Counted from the first letter of the stretch, positions 10,477 to 22,826 are shown. The stretch: 64,000 bases of DNA from Panicum virgatum (GCF_016808335.1 NC_053144.1:19514403-19578402); one strand, 5' to 3'. The notes: generated by a model from the sequence alone, not told the origin. Numbers and translations: made by a program.

Positions 10477-13461
10477 TTACACAGCCTCCACGCTTGGCTC
10501 AGCTTCCCCATTATCCTCATCAGGTTCACCATCCTTCTGCTTCACAAAGTCGAATCCATATTCTTCCTCTGAATAGTGCTCCTCGGCGCTTCTGCCAAAG
10601 ATGAATGGTCTTCTACCCATCGTTGTGAAAGGCATTAGCCCAAAGGCACGAGCGGTTTTGATCTCTCTTGCAATCTTACGCTGAGCTTTCGCACTTATGC
10701 GAGTCTGTGAAGAAGATCAGTACGTCAAAAACCATGGCAAACATATGTTCAATGCAGAACTACATTTGCAACGGTTTTCTCTATGGTAGTAAGGTAATAT
10801 AAGTTAAACAAGGTAATACATGAAAAAAGAACATTCACAGTGGATTTGCATATATGAATGTAGATGGCACGCATGGCTCTCCATTTAATTACATGAATTG
10901 AATCTATAATCAATTCAACGAATAGATCAACATCCAGCAAGATCTAGGCACAGCAGCAGCAAAGGGGCCTGTCTTTCCAGGAAGAATTAGTATACAACAA
11001 TGATGGGGTATGCATTGAGGACAATGGCACTCAAACTCTACACTGCTCTCAACATGAATGATTAGCATCTATCAAACATAACAGGATCTCCGTTAAAAAT
11101 GTAGGATTATCATCCCAAAAAAGTTGTATAACAAGTAGTTACCTGGCTTCTCTTGATGATAATTCCAGCTTCTGTAAGAAAGTTGGCGAGGAATCTAACG
11201 TTCTGCAAGGAACAGTTCCGACTATGTTAAAAAATGAAGCTGGAAGATACTTGTAGCCACATCATAGGAATTCATCAATCAAATCAAAGATATGATCTTT
11301 GGAGAACAGCAATACTACATCCCACAAAACTTTTCAAGTGTTGACCAACAATAACTCCTTTGGAAACACAAAAACAAGCATATCTGCCAATTTGTCCTGA
11401 AAATGCACTTCCATAATCTTCTACTCTCAGTAGACATCATATCCATGATCTAATAGGAAAAGTAGTGGTCGAAATTGCACCTTGAAGCTCTTAAAAAATC
11501 AAAAGCATAAAGTATTTTTTGACTGGAGGTAGTATATATCTTCCTTGCAGAGAAGCGTCTAACAGTAAATATTTGTTGGCATGGTTTATACACCAGACTG
11601 TATTTTCAAGAATGTGCTTTAATACTTACGGCAATCAAGTGTTTGAGACCAAAACCATCCCAAGATATATTTAAGTTTCATATGTGCATTAGTAACTTAA
11701 AATGAGTAGAGTAGCAACTAACCTTTACCCCCTCCATTGTGAAAAATATGCCATTTAGGGAAAGCTAATTAATTCATTTATTTAAAAATATAACAAGTAG
11801 TACAATCAAAAGAAAATGTAGAGTAACATAGATTAAGGAGTAACTGTGAATATCAACTATGTTCTATTTGTATATAAGATGATATTTCAGGAAAATTCAC
11901 ATATTGACAAATACCAAATAAATTATAGGGTGGCAGGGAGAATGCATGTTAACACCATCAAGGCTATGACTTTCTCAAATTGAAAAAAAAAGGTGCAGTC
12001 TTTGGATCAGCATAGACTTATTGTGTTCCGGGAATTCATACTATTTAGCAGTTAAGATTTACAAAGCAGTGGAGCACTACAAAACCCAAAACTCAAAGTT
12101 CAATTTCCTTATGTTGCCAAGTAGATATACTCACCCTAAAATCAGCCTTCCTCAAAACTTCTGCTGTAGTTGTTTCAAACTGTGGTCTGGGAGGGTTCTT
12201 TGCGGCTGCAGGTCTATTAAGGTCAAGGTCCTACAGATATTAGAATTGAATGAAATATAGCTTTAGAATAGCAATCCCATAAATGATGAAGCAAGTTGTA
12301 AATTACATGTGGTATTATAAAGACTATTACCACCAGCATTTGGTGGCATTTAATGATTTCGGTAATAACTTAATGGAAAAACAGTTTCATTTTGTTTAGC
12401 AAACATCTGCCTTTAGTGCCTAATAAAGCATACAATTTTGCTGTACATATTCCAGGACAACACAGGCATTTCTAGACAACACAGTACACACTGAGTAACT
12501 GAATGCTTACACACGATAACAAAAACCACAAGACTGCAGAAGATTTTAGATGTCACGAGACTATGCATTGATGAACCAAACTCCGTCTTACCCGAACAGT
12601 ATAGGTCGAACCTCGCCTGAAGTCCACGTCAGGCCTGAACTCAAAGTCCTCATCGTCCCAGTCCTCCTCCTCATCGTCATCGTCCAATTCGATGTTGTTA
12701 CGTGCCACATTACCAAGCATCTCACTCATCCCATCATTCAAAGAATCAAAACCACCCAATGACCCAGAGCTGCTCCTGTCGCCAAACCCACCAAACCCAC
12801 CCATGGATCCAGTGCTGTTACGGTCACCGAACCCACCAAAACCACCCATGGTCCCAGAACTGCTCCTATCGCGGAGACCACCAAAACCACCCCTGGATCC
12901 AGAGCCCATGCCGTATCTCTTACTGGTATTCTCAACCCTATCGAGTTTCTGATAGAGTGAAGCCTCTTCCAGGCCCTTGTTCCCAAACAGCCGCGCCTCG
13001 AATTCGTCCGTGGTCTCCCGAGTTTCACCATCCCCTGCGCAACAACAATGGGGAGCCAGATAAACATATCAGCAGCAGCATAATTGAAATACTATAGGAT
13101 CAATTCTTCAATCTCATAACATTACACATGAAGTCACTAGAAATGATGAGTTTTAACACGTGAAAACTAGGCAACTAATATGCGACAAACCTAGATCTCT
13201 AAGGTCATTCGACTCACCTTATTGCTACAACTCAATATGAAGGATGGGAAAGTATTACTACGCGCATCACGCGGCAGGAAGGTGCGGGAGACATACACGG
13301 GATGGCTAGGGAGCGGCAGGGATAGGGAAGAGGAGGTGTGGGTCCTCACCGGACTGGAAAGAGCGGCAGAAGTCGCTGGCGGCGGGTGGGCGGCGGGACA
13401 AGAGGGCGCTGCGGAGCGAGGGGCCCCGAGGGAGAGATCGCCTCAGAGCCGAGCTCGCCAT
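10477..13461 (-). CDS. RPS18: Mitochondrial small-subunit ribosomal protein bS18m (312 aa)
   Basis: Five exons join in phase: 13350-13461 (ATG at 13461), 12592-13034, 12135-12230, 11143-11202 and 10477-10704 (TAA). Residues 1-37 are rich in Arg, Ser and Leu with no acidic residue before D30, a typical mitochondrial presequence. Residues 80-133 hold Gly-rich near-repeats (GGFGGFGDR units), and 148-170 a strongly acidic stretch. The S18 core spans about 205-280 (VRFLANFLTEAGIIIKRSQ, then RISAKAQRKIAREIKTARAF and GLMPFTTMG), the 16S-type rRNA-binding region. A short acidic tail follows. The protein is nuclear-encoded and works in the mitochondrial ribosome. The first base beyond the ATG that is not duplicated elsewhere is only 17 bp long, so the transcription start must lie in the duplicated segment 13479-13972. 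Confidence 0.93.
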
Positions 13462-13478
13462 CGCGCTCGGTGGTGGCT

Positions 13479-13972
13479 CGCCGGGTTGGGTCGTCGAGCA
13501 GAGGCAGAGCGCAGCGGCGGAACCCGGAGCCCGGGATGGGTCGGTCGCCTCCTTTTTTGTGCGGCTTTCCCGTGCGGCGATGAGACGGGGGCCGACGGCG
13601 ACGGAACATTCGAGAAGTGGGGGGCGCGTGGGAAAGCGACGGCGGCCGCGGAGCCGGGCCGGGCCGATCCTTGGCGGCGTGTGCGCACCCACGAGAGAGC
13701 CCAAGGTGGCGAGGTTTCGGCCCGTTTCGGCCTGGTCGGGCGCATTTTTGGGGTGCCGTGCGTGGTGGCGCCGCCGGCCTGGCAAAGTGGCTGGGCGGCG
13801 GTGGGGGCTAGCCGCCGTCCGCGCGGCCCGCTGCCGGGCGAGGAGCCTATAAAACGGGGAGGGTCTCCGGCAGCTGGGCGAGCGCCCTCGCTTGAGCAGC
13901 AACCCTAGTCCACGGCCGCCTCGCTCTCAATCGGCATACCCTCTCCAGATCTATGCGCGGCCACGTCGTACC
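13479..13972. repeat. Duplicated upstream segment, copy 2 (494 bp), bS18m promoter region
   Basis: Near-identical to 3348-3850 with a 9-bp deletion. It starts 17 bp upstream of the bS18m ATG and must contain its promoter and 5' UTR. The plus-strand TATAAAA is at 13848-13854. Beyond 13972 the sequence is unrelated to that after copy 1. Confidence 0.9.
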
Positions 13973-15251
13973 CCCAAAATTAGGTGACGGGAGAGGAGCG
14001 GGTGATTAGGGGTTAGGGGGGTTTCCTGCTTTTTGTGTTTCTGACCCGGTGGATTGCTCCTTTTTTGTGTTAATATACTAGCACTACAGTTTTTTTGTTT
14101 GTTTTTTTTTGGAAACTACCACACCAGGCTCAGTCTAACTAGTTCAGCGCACTCTTTTGTTCATTGTGATGTGTTAGCTGCTGATGCATAACTTTATTGA
14201 GACAAAAAAAATCGATAGCTGAATATGACATTGGATTTGTATAGCTTTATACGTACACTCTCCCAGTTTCTTTAATAAAGCATATTAGGATTCGAAAAGC
14301 TCAAACTTTATAAGGTTAACTAAACATTAGTCAAATTATACACAATCATCGTGTATGAAAATTACATTAGGTGATTTGTATTTCATAAATCTTTTAGTAT
14401 GAAATCATTTCATAGAAATGGATATTATATTGATCTAAGTACACTTCTAAAGACTCAAATAGCCATGTAAAACTAAGCGAGGGGAGTAGAAGCTATTCTT
14501 TAACTTGGCATTGTACGGTTGTACCTATTTTATATTGTAAGTCTCATGTAACTTTTGTTTTGCGAAAAAAGCATCATATAACAATGTGCTAATATAAGAA
14601 AGTTGGGATGAATACCCTCGACTTTTCACTACCTACATCTACATTGTCCCTTTTATAATCTGATACATTCATCGGTACGGTAGAAAACATCTAGAGAGGG
14701 TCAGTATGGTGTCGAGTCCATTTAAAAAGTCATGTAAATGCTTAGAACTGCTGTTGGAAAAGAATAATTATATGCCTGCACAAGAGCCATGTTATGCAAC
14801 AGGAACAATTAGCTTGTAGATGAGTACCTCACATAAGCAGCACATGGGTGCTCGTATGAGTAGGGACTCTCTGAGTTTTGGCTCGAGTAATGAGCCTGTT
14901 CGGCTGATCTTGGCACGGTTTGTCTCGACTTATTTCCTTTTACATAATACTATTCATTTTACTAGCCGAGCACTATTCATTCTACCAGCCGAACAGTCTC
15001 AATGTCCCCTTAATTAAGTAGTTTATTTGAAAGCCCACTAAAATACTTTACACACTTGAATAACGTTAGATAGCAAATTTATTGATATTTGTAATTGTAG
15101 AAAAAATATTTAAACAAATATAGTGTTAATTGTAGTCCAAGCAGTTGAAAAAGTGGCAGTTACATTTTCATCTCAGGACTGCTCGGTCAGAGGTGTTGAG
15201 AGCGGGGTTGAAAGGGCAAAAGTACAGCAGCTCTGCTCGCTCCGGGTAAGG
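13973..15251. other. Intergenic DNA, AT-rich, with possible MITE remnant
   Basis: No gene seen. 14260-14490 has MITE-like ends (CTCTCCCAGTTTC at left, GGGGAGTAG at right) but the inverted repeat is poor. The last 100 bp before 15252 is the promoter/5' UTR of GNAT copy A; no clear TATA box was identified. Confidence 0.4.
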
Positions 15252-15818
15252 ATGGCGGCGGCGGCGGCGGCGATAGTCGAGTTGGACCCGTCGGACGAGC
15301 GCGCCGGCCGAGTTATCGACAATATCGTGCGGCTGGAGAGGAGGATCTTTCCGAAGCACGAGTCGCTGGCGCGATCCATCCACGACGAGCTCAAGCGCCG
15401 GAACTCCGGCCTGATTTACACGGCATCCACCGTCGCGGGAGGCGACGGCGACGAGGTCGTCGGGTACGCCATGTACACCTGCCCGACCTCCCTCTGCGCC
15501 TCCATCACCAAGCTCGCCGGTGAGAGCCTTCTCCCTCGTCTCTTCCCTGAAAGCTGCCAGCTAACGCCGTGCGCGAAACTGCAAACTCTGCGCGCAGTGA
15601 AGGAGAGCTGTAGGCGGCAGGGCCACGGCGAGGCTCTGCTGCGGGCGGCCGTGGAGCGGTGCCGGGGGAGGAGGGTGCAGCGGGTGATCCTCCACGTCGA
15701 CCCGGCGAGGGCGGCCGCCGTCGCGCTGTACCGGAAGGCCGGGTTCCAGGTCGACGCCACCGTCGAGGGCTACTACGCGCCGCAGAGGGACGCCTACCGG
15801 ATGTTCATGGATCTGTAG
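15252..15818 (+). CDS. GNAT-family N-acetyltransferase, copy A (162 aa)
   Basis: Two exons, 15252-15519 and 15598-15818 (TAG), with a 78-bp GT-AG intron, joined within a Val codon. The start ATG follows GTAAGG and opens a run of Ala codons, identical in style to copy B. The GNAT fold is clear: N-terminal helix pair, strand ending VVGYAMYT, then the acetyl-CoA-binding motif A CRRQGHGEALL (residues 94-104, R/Q-x-x-G-x-G/A type), then VILHVDPARAAAVALYRKAGF, the motif B region, and the terminal GYYAPQRDAYRMFMDL. Proteins of this size and ending resemble small Nat-type acetyltransferases. The substrate is unknown; protein N-terminal or small-molecule amines are both possible. Its second exon is almost identical to that of copy B, though exon 1 is much more diverged. 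Confidence 0.88.
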   Translation: MAAAAAAIVELDPSDERAGRVIDNIVRLERRIFPKHESLARSIHDELKRRNSGLIYTASTVAGGDGDEVVGYAMYTCPTSLCASITKLAGESLLPRLFPESCQLTPCAKLQTLRAVKESCRRQGHGEALLRAAVERCRGRRVQRVILHVDPARAAAVALYRKAGFQVDATVEGYYAPQRDAYRMFMDL

Positions 15819-16593
15819 GGATCATCAAGAGGCCAATTGAGCATTTGAGCTTGCTTGCCAATTGTGATCGACCAGCAGCATAAAGCCATCAATACTTCTC
15901 AGAATTGATAAAAGCTCTGACGAGTTCTGATCCTATGGATGTTTTATGTCGGTGGCTATGTAGTCTCAAATTGTACTAGCGATCTGTTTGGAGGATTGCT
16001 CAAGATCAAGTTGATCCTCGCTGTGTTCTGGAAAGAATCCCGCATTCCGAATGCTGCCGATAAATGACAACTGTATGGTTTCAGTTACAAGTGCAGATAT
16101 CGCTCAAAGTGTCTGATGATTCAGTTCAGAGATTCTGCCGTATCAGTCTCTCCTCCAAGGTCAAGCTAAGTAGTTAACTCAGCAAGAGGCTGAGGTAATT
16201 AATTCTTGAGTAATTTTGAGCCTCCTGGCTAGTGTCTGTGTCACGCTGTCACTGACACACACAGAAAAGCCAAGTTTGATTCGAGAACCCCTTGCAAGCA
16301 AAGACTGTTCTACTTGAAATACAGTCCATTGTTGCTATACGACTATGATCATTTCTCGCGAACCTGACTCGCATTCCATTCTTTCCAAATCTTTGGTGTA
16401 TTTTTCAATCAAAAAGAACTCAACGTCGTCCAAATTTGGCAAACATGAGCGTAAGTACCCACAGTTCCAACCCGTAGCGCAATGGCCTTGATCCATTCAT
16501 TGCAAAATTTGCCCAGATTTCATCACATCGCTGCTTGGTTGCTCGACCGAAAAGAAGCGAAACGTAGGTAGCTCGCTCCCTTTCTAACACGGC
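15819..16593. other. 3' flank of GNAT copy A
   Basis: Probable 3' UTR followed by unremarkable intergenic sequence up to the Harbinger target duplication at 16594. Confidence 0.5.
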
Positions 16594-16699
16594 TTAGAGG
16601 ATCTCCAGCCCAGGCTCTCATTTGAGCCACTACTCTAAATTTTAGGAGTTTGGCCCAAAATCATAACTCAGTGGGCCTCCTACTTGGGCTCCTATTTTG

Positions 16700-17495
16700 C
16701 ATGGGCCTCCAAATTCTACTCGCAAGCCCCCAGAAATACAGGCCTTCTATTGAGCCTCTATTCGTGTGGGTCCCACCAATCTCATCTCCCGCATCGGTCT
16801 CGCCCCTGCGTCGCCCGCGAGCATCCCGCCCCTGCGCCGCCCGCCGCTGCCATCCCCTTCCCTCCTCTTCCTCTTCTCCCGCTCCCGGATCCGGCTTCTC
16901 CAGCGGATCCCACGCCATCTCTAGCGCCATGGATCGATATGCGCCACCGTCCCGCGCCATCTCCGGCGACGGGCGGCCTCCCCGTCCGACGACGGCTCCC
17001 CCGGAGAAGACGTGACGTCGTCCGTTCGTCGCACTGCATCCCCGTCGTACGGCAAATCCTCCCGCTGCCGGCCTTCCTCGTCGGCAAGATCTGCCATCTC
17101 CCACCGGCGGCCTACCTTGTCAGCTCCCCAACGATGTGCTCGTTCCTCCACCAGCCGTCAGACGTCCACCTTCACAGAGCCTCAAGGTGCTTCACCACCA
17201 TTCTCCACCGCCGCCATCTTTGACACCCGCAGCACGGCATCATCGCCAGTACTCATGTACGAGGCCGCGGACGATGACTTCAGCTCCACCCCAATAGTTG
17301 ACTGGACGCCTGATTTCTCTGCAAATGTAAGGGGAAATATCCAAGAATCAGCTCAGTGCAAGATCAGCCATCAGGTAACCCATAATCTTTCATCGACTTT
17401 ATAGGATCTTAAAGAACCAATATCCAATAGTACTTGGCTTGCAGAGTCACAATTGATGATAATGCCATATAATTAGTAAGTCCCAGTAGCACATA
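16700..17495 (+). other. Harbinger left arm, possible first exon of ORF1
   Basis: GC-rich open sequence ends near a donor-like CATCAG|GTAACC at 17374. The in-frame text with acidic DDDFSSTPIVDWTPDF could be the low-complexity N-terminal part of Harbinger ORF1, which lies before the trihelix-like region seen at 21932. This is inference from position; the sequence between is lost or displaced by the LTR element. Confidence 0.3.
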
Positions 17496-20400
17496 TGTAA
17501 CATCCCGAAAACACACCAAATTAAATCGTGCGCTAAAATTGTTTTTCGTCGTTGAGCTCGACCCCCCTAAACCCTGAACCCTAGTCCCAGAATTTCTCCT
17601 GAACAACCCGACACCCGAATTCAATTCACGTCCCATCCATTTCCCACCCAGCGCGACGCGTCGCGTCCGACCGCCGCGAATCTCGCCCCTCCTTTTCCCT
17701 CTCTCCTTTTTCCTCCCTTCCCTCCTAGCCGCGTGCCCATCCCCTGTGGCCCGCACTTGCGTGGCAACACCACGCGTGGCCGACCGCAGCCGCCGTCGCC
17801 GCTGGCGCGCACCGCCCCCTCCTTTTCCTTTCCCTCTTTCCCTTTTCCCCATTTTCTTTTTCTTCATTTCTTTTTCCTATTTTTCCTTTTTCCTTCACCC
17901 TTTTTCCTTTTTCCTCTTTTCTTTCTTTTCCTCCCTTCCTTCTCTCTTTCCTCCCTTCCTTCCCCGTCGCGCCTGCCCCGAGCCGCCTCCCGCTCCCGGC
18001 CGCCCGTGCGCACGTCTCCCCTTCCTCCCCGAGCGCTGCTCAACCACGCCGCCCGGCCTCGGCTCCAAGCCCGCGCCCCCCTCCAAGCACTGCTCCGTCG
18101 CGCCGCTCTGCTCCCGTGCGCACGCCCCGGTTCCCGCACGCGCGCGCACGCCGCGACGCGCGCACGAGCTCACCACGCCGAGCTGTGCCACGCCCCGGCC
18201 TGGCCTCGTCCACACTCGCGCGCCGCGCACACACGAGCTCGCTCGGCTCGCTCCCCGTTCACGCGCACGCCACGACGTCGCGGCCTCCCGGTTCGCGCCC
18301 GAGCCGCGCACGCCCCGAGCCCGCACCGCGTGCGCGCACACCCGCGCGTGCCCCGCGTGCCCGCACCCCGCCGCTGCCACCCCGCGTGGCCACGCTGCGC
18401 GCCGAGCCGCAGCGACGGGAGCTCCGCCGAGCCACGTGCGCCGCCCCGCCACCATTGCTGCCGCCTCCCTGTGCCGCACAGCGCCACCGGCCCCGCTCGC
18501 CGCCTGCCCGAGCGGTCAAATCGCCGCTGTGCCACCTCGCGCGGCCGCGCCGCCGTGTCCTGACGCCAGCAAGTGGCTGGAGCGCCATAACTTCGCCTCG
18601 CACCGCTCGCCAGGCGCCCCCTGGCCACACCTACCCGCCATCACCACGCTCGACCTCCCCGACTGCCTTAGCTCGGCTATAAAAGGGCCCCCGAGCTCCA
18701 TGGCCATCCCCACAACCTCACCCGCCGGCCCTAGCCCCCCTCCTAACCTGTAGCGCCGCCGCCGCAGCCATTCCCGCCCGCCGCCGCCGGCTCACGTCGC
18801 CCCGCCTCTGCGCACCACCCCAGCCCAAGGTGAGGTCGGGATCCCCACCATAGCACCTCCCTTCCCCTTTCCCCCTCGTTCCCGGCCGCCACCAAAGCCC
18901 AGCGCGCCCGAATCGGGCCGCCACCGGCGAACCGGCGCCCTTCCCCTGTTCTGCGATGGGAGGAAGGGGATGAGTGGCCGTTTTGCGTTTAGGCCCTCCA
19001 TCTCCTCCCATTCTATTAAAGAACCATTTCCCTTATAACCCTTTTTCCAAAAAGAACCCTGCCCTTTTGTTCTAATTTCAAGTAAACCCTTCCACATAAA
19101 AACATAATTCCAAGTATACCCTTGACCCTTCCAGTTTAGTCCAAAGGTTTCTAGAAATTACAAATGGGCCCCTGCCTTCTCAAGAAATAATTACCACTAG
19201 ATCCCTGATTCCTGATTTAGCCCCTGAACCCTTACAAAACCTATCATTTCATGCGCCAAAACAACTTCGATCGACCCCAAACTTTACCATACCATTTCTA
19301 ATATAATTTTGGGCCGTACCTTTAGCAAACCACTCAAAGATGTTACTTCTATCTCCATATTTTATGTGTTCCCGATTCGAGCTCAACGATAGATCCTTGT
19401 TTTCTGTGTATTGATTGTGTGCTTGATTGTTTGCGTCGTAGACCACGGAGTGAACGAAGGAGAGCCCGTCAACGATCAGTACTGCGAGCAGGTGAACGAG
19501 GACCAGTTCCGCGACCCTGAGCCCGAAGGACAGGACCTCCCCGAAGGCTACGAAGACGGCAAGTTCAATCCCATCCTTTGATGCATATTGTGTCCTAGTT
19601 TTTATAAACACAACCCAATGGCCTGCTTTATAAAACTGCATATGTTTTTGCTTGCATGAAAACACGGTTGGATAGCCACCCCTTGATTTGTGATGACCAT
19701 TCCTTGACTACCTAGATTAATGTCTGATTTTGCTTGGACGTTAATCGATATTAGAACGCTTAGGACTTTACTCATAATACGATTTATTTTATAAAGAAAA
19801 TGTGTGCGTGTGGGATGGGATAAAAGTGGTGTTTTTGTAAAGAAAGTGTAGACGGGATGGATGGCATTTCTACGGATTTGCCATTTGGTGTGCTCGTGCC
19901 AACGTGGCAGGGCAAAGGAGGGAGATATCCATCTTGTCGTGTCTAAGGACCGAGTTGGTGTGTCATCTCACCTAACTCCACTATCGTGCAAACCACTCGA
20001 CCGTTGAATGGGCAACGGCGTAGCATAAATCCCACTAGTTGGTGTGATAGCCATCAGGAGGGCTGAGAGCAACGGGTGACCAAGGAGAAGGGATATGCTC
20101 AGTGTGACTTATACCCCGGTTATACCTCAGAGCTAGGTCGATGACCCCTTGGTGAATCCCGTGATGGCTAGTCAGACTTAGCTAAGGTGGGTAATGGCTA
20201 TGTTGGGATCTACACCAACACGACGGTGTTCGAGTTGTGGTATCCTACTTGTGGGTAAAGTTGCACACCTCTGTAGAGTTAAAAAGCTATTCGAATAGCC
20301 GTGCCCACGGTATTGGGCGAGTTACGGTGTGGTCACATAACTAGTGTTTCATTGGGGTGGGCTGGTGTGAGTTGTTTTGGAATTGTGTCCGGCAGTTGTG

Positions 20401-20957
20401 CAGTGTGCTACGACGGACGGGGAGTCCGGTAGCAGTTTAAAACCTGAACTCCGTGTTACTCAATACAAAAACTGGTTTTTCTGAAATGTTTTCTACCAAA
20501 CAAACCCCTGCATCAAAATTTAGCTTTCTGCAAGCTAAACCGTAACCTTATCCTTGATTTACCCGTGCATGTTATTCTGTTGTAACCCCTCCGTGGGTGT
20601 GGTTGGACTTGTTGAGTACGTTTGTACTCACCCCACTCTTACTTTTTACAGAAGAAGACCCAGACTTCGTGCCAGACGACGCTGAGTAGGGTTATCGTTC
20701 TACACCCAACTTTGCCTGTGGAACCGGCCCTGACGAGATGCCTTCGCTGTCGCAATACTCTGAGCTTGCGCTAGACCCCATGTGGTTTGCGGTCTGGTGT
20801 TATGTCGTAGCTTGGCTACTTCTTATTATTATCTGTATCGAGTGTCCTCTAAGATTTGTACGGTTTTGAACCATCTGATGTAATAAATGTGGCATCAGCC
20901 TCCTGGGACTGGTGTTTTGTATCACATTTAAGTTCTCTCTTATGAGGGGACGCTTCA
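17496..20957 (+). repeat. LTR of an older chromovirus copy (3,462 bp)
   Basis: Starts TGTAACATCCCG and ends GACGCTTCA. It is collinear over its full length with the LTRs at 43116-46653 and 53553-57088 but clearly diverged, with many substitutions and indels. It is followed at once by a primer-binding site. Its GC-rich half (17600-18800) produces long chance open frames on both strands that are not genes. No matching second LTR exists at 21931, so the element is truncated. Confidence 0.9.
18678..18684 (+). promoter_or_regulatory. LTR TATA box
   Basis: TATAAAA after TTAGCTCGGC, at the position equivalent to 44386 and 54821 in the other LTRs; the probable U3 promoter of the retroelement. Confidence 0.65.
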
Positions 20958-20959
20958 GG

Positions 20960-20972
20960 TGGTATCAAAGCC
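20960..20972 (+). other. Primer-binding site (decayed)
   Basis: TGGTATCAAAGCC two bases after the LTR; the intact copy has TGGTATCAGAGCC, complementary to the 3' end of initiator Met tRNA. One substitution suggests decay. Confidence 0.75.
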
Positions 20973-21098
20973 ATAGGTTGGCCGTAGGACGTGACCCTAG
21001 GAGCGAAACCCATTTTCAGACCCTTTTACCTTAGGACTTTTCTATCCATAACCCTTTCTTGACACAAACACTTACTTTTGGTTCTTGCCCTATTCCAG

Positions 21099-21931
21099 AT
21101 AGCTGACAATGGATGGATTGGCGGAATCTGTCACGCAGAACCCGGCCTTCCAAAGTTGTTGATACTCAGCCTGGAATGAATCGGAGTTGTGGATCCACCA
21201 GAGTTTCTCTATCGGGAGTATGACTCCAAGGGCACTCTTCGGTGTGACCTGATGATCTTCATAGCAAGAAGCACCCGCTACCCTGATGTGGACCCTTGGT
21301 TCATCTCCACCACTGGATTCCGTTTCCCGGATACCTATCGGAAAGCCGCCCGTAAAGCCCTGCGACGGCTCCGAATGATCTACAAACATCACCTTCAGCG
21401 GACTCCTATGGGATTCTTCCCGCCAACTGAAGGAAGAGGACGCACCTGGATCGCCCGGATGAGAGGACTCGGAAGAGAAGAAGAAGACCTAGAAGACACA
21501 GTATCCCACCTGTCCATCCACCTCACCGGCCTGGATGAGCTCTACCGCGAGCAAGCAGCACAACTAAAGCAACAAGTCCATAGAGCAGAAAAGGCAACCC
21601 AGGAGCTGGATGAACAACGGACAAGGACCGTACACGCCGAGTATTCCCTAGCCGCCCTCCAAGTTCAAATGGAAGAAAAAGAGGCAGAATTGGAAGAGCA
21701 GCGGGCAAGGGCCACACGTGCCGAGAATTCGCTAGCCGCTCTCCAAGCTCGGATGCAGAGGTACGAGGCTCGCTGGGGAATAGGTGGATGGATAGAAGAA
21801 GACGAAGAGGAAGATCCCGTAGAGACTCACTGGGATGTAGGCACTCAGACCGAAGAAGAAGAGCCCGAGGAAACCCATTGGGATAAGGGTACTCAGACCG
21901 ATGACACCATAGGACAGTGCCTCCCACTGAA
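21099..21931 (+). pseudogene. Broken chromovirus extra ORF (aORF1 remnant)
   Basis: Collinear with the intact ORF at 46794-47669. The start codon is ATA instead of ATG (21099), and a TGA follows SLE at 21177-21179 where the intact copy reads through. The rest stays open through the coiled-coil and acidic ETHWDxGTQT repeats up to the junction with Harbinger DNA near 21931. Not translatable as a whole. Confidence 0.85.
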
Positions 21932-22826
21932 AATATCCAGCTTTGCACATCTTGGATGAATATCAGCAATGACCCCATCGTCGGTAATGAGCAGCCATCA
22001 AAAACTTATTGGAATAGGATTGCTGATGATTTCCACCAGAACAGAGACTTTGATTCCAATAGGTCTGCCAATTCTCTTGAGCATCGAATGGGGATCATAC
22101 TGAAGGACTGCATGCTATTCCAAGTATGCTATGAACAGATCGAGCGCCGTAATCCCAGCGGCGTCCCGTACCAAGAACATGTACTTGATCTCTGTTGTTG
22201 CTCCTATATCTTGTCATTGCTTTATATATATTCCTTCTATTGCCGTAATCCCAGCTGCTATATCTCTGTTATTGCAGATGATTGAAGCTCAAGCAAGGTA
22301 TGCTAGAGCTTCAAGTGGAAAAAGTTTCCAACTCGTCCATTGTTGGCTCAAGGTGAGACATTGCGAGAAGTTCGCATCACTGTTACTCAACAAGATGCCG
22401 AGTAGAAAGCAAGATGCTGCACCAAAGGGAGAAGAACAGCAAGAGGCCAGCCAAGGCCCTCCTTCCAAGAAAGCCCGACCTCCGGGTAGAAAGCAATCCA
22501 AAGACAAGCTGAAAAAAAATGAAGGAGATGACGAGTACAAGAATATGATGCAAAATTTGATGGTAATGAAGGCCGAGGAACATAAGATGAAGAAAGAACG
22601 ACGGGACAAAGATATGGCGCTCGAGCAGCGTAGGCTACAGATGGAGGAGCGGCGGCTGCAGTGGGAGCAGGAACAGAAGATCATGTTTTGTGACATGACT
22701 ACCATGGACGCTCATCAAAGGGCGTATGTCTTGGTGAAGAGAGATCAAATAGCAAAGGAGACAAGTGCTGCTGTAGTTGATAGCGCCGGTGCTAGTGTGG
22801 GCGACAGCGGGGAGAGCGTAGTGTAG
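21932..22826 (+). pseudogene. PIF/Harbinger ORF1 (trihelix/NAM-associated type), N-terminus lost
   Basis: Exons 21932-22180 and 22278-22826 (TAG) with a 97-bp GT-AG intron. Visible blocks are SWMNISNDPIVGNEQ, TYWNRIADDFHQNRDF, SLEHRMGIILKDC and FQVCYEQIERRNPSGVPYQE, then FQLVHCWLKVRHCEKF and RPPGRKQSKDK. This is the SANT/trihelix-like DNA-binding region with the NAM-associated C-terminal domain. In this superfamily the ORF1 protein helps the transposase bind and enter the nucleus. The C-terminal part is a Glu/Lys/Arg-rich coiled coil (KMKKERRDKDMALEQRRLQM). The start of the frame is chromovirus sequence, so the true N-terminus is missing. The remaining frame is intact. Confidence 0.8.

Noticed and set aside
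14260..14490. MITE
   Set aside because: Ends only loosely complementary and no target duplication; kept only as a note.
17733..18753. Long overlapping open frames (up to 335 codons) on both strands
   Set aside because: They lie in the GC-rich part of an LTR, occur in all frames, are Pro/Arg/Ala-rich without domains and are repeated in the other LTRs with frame changes.
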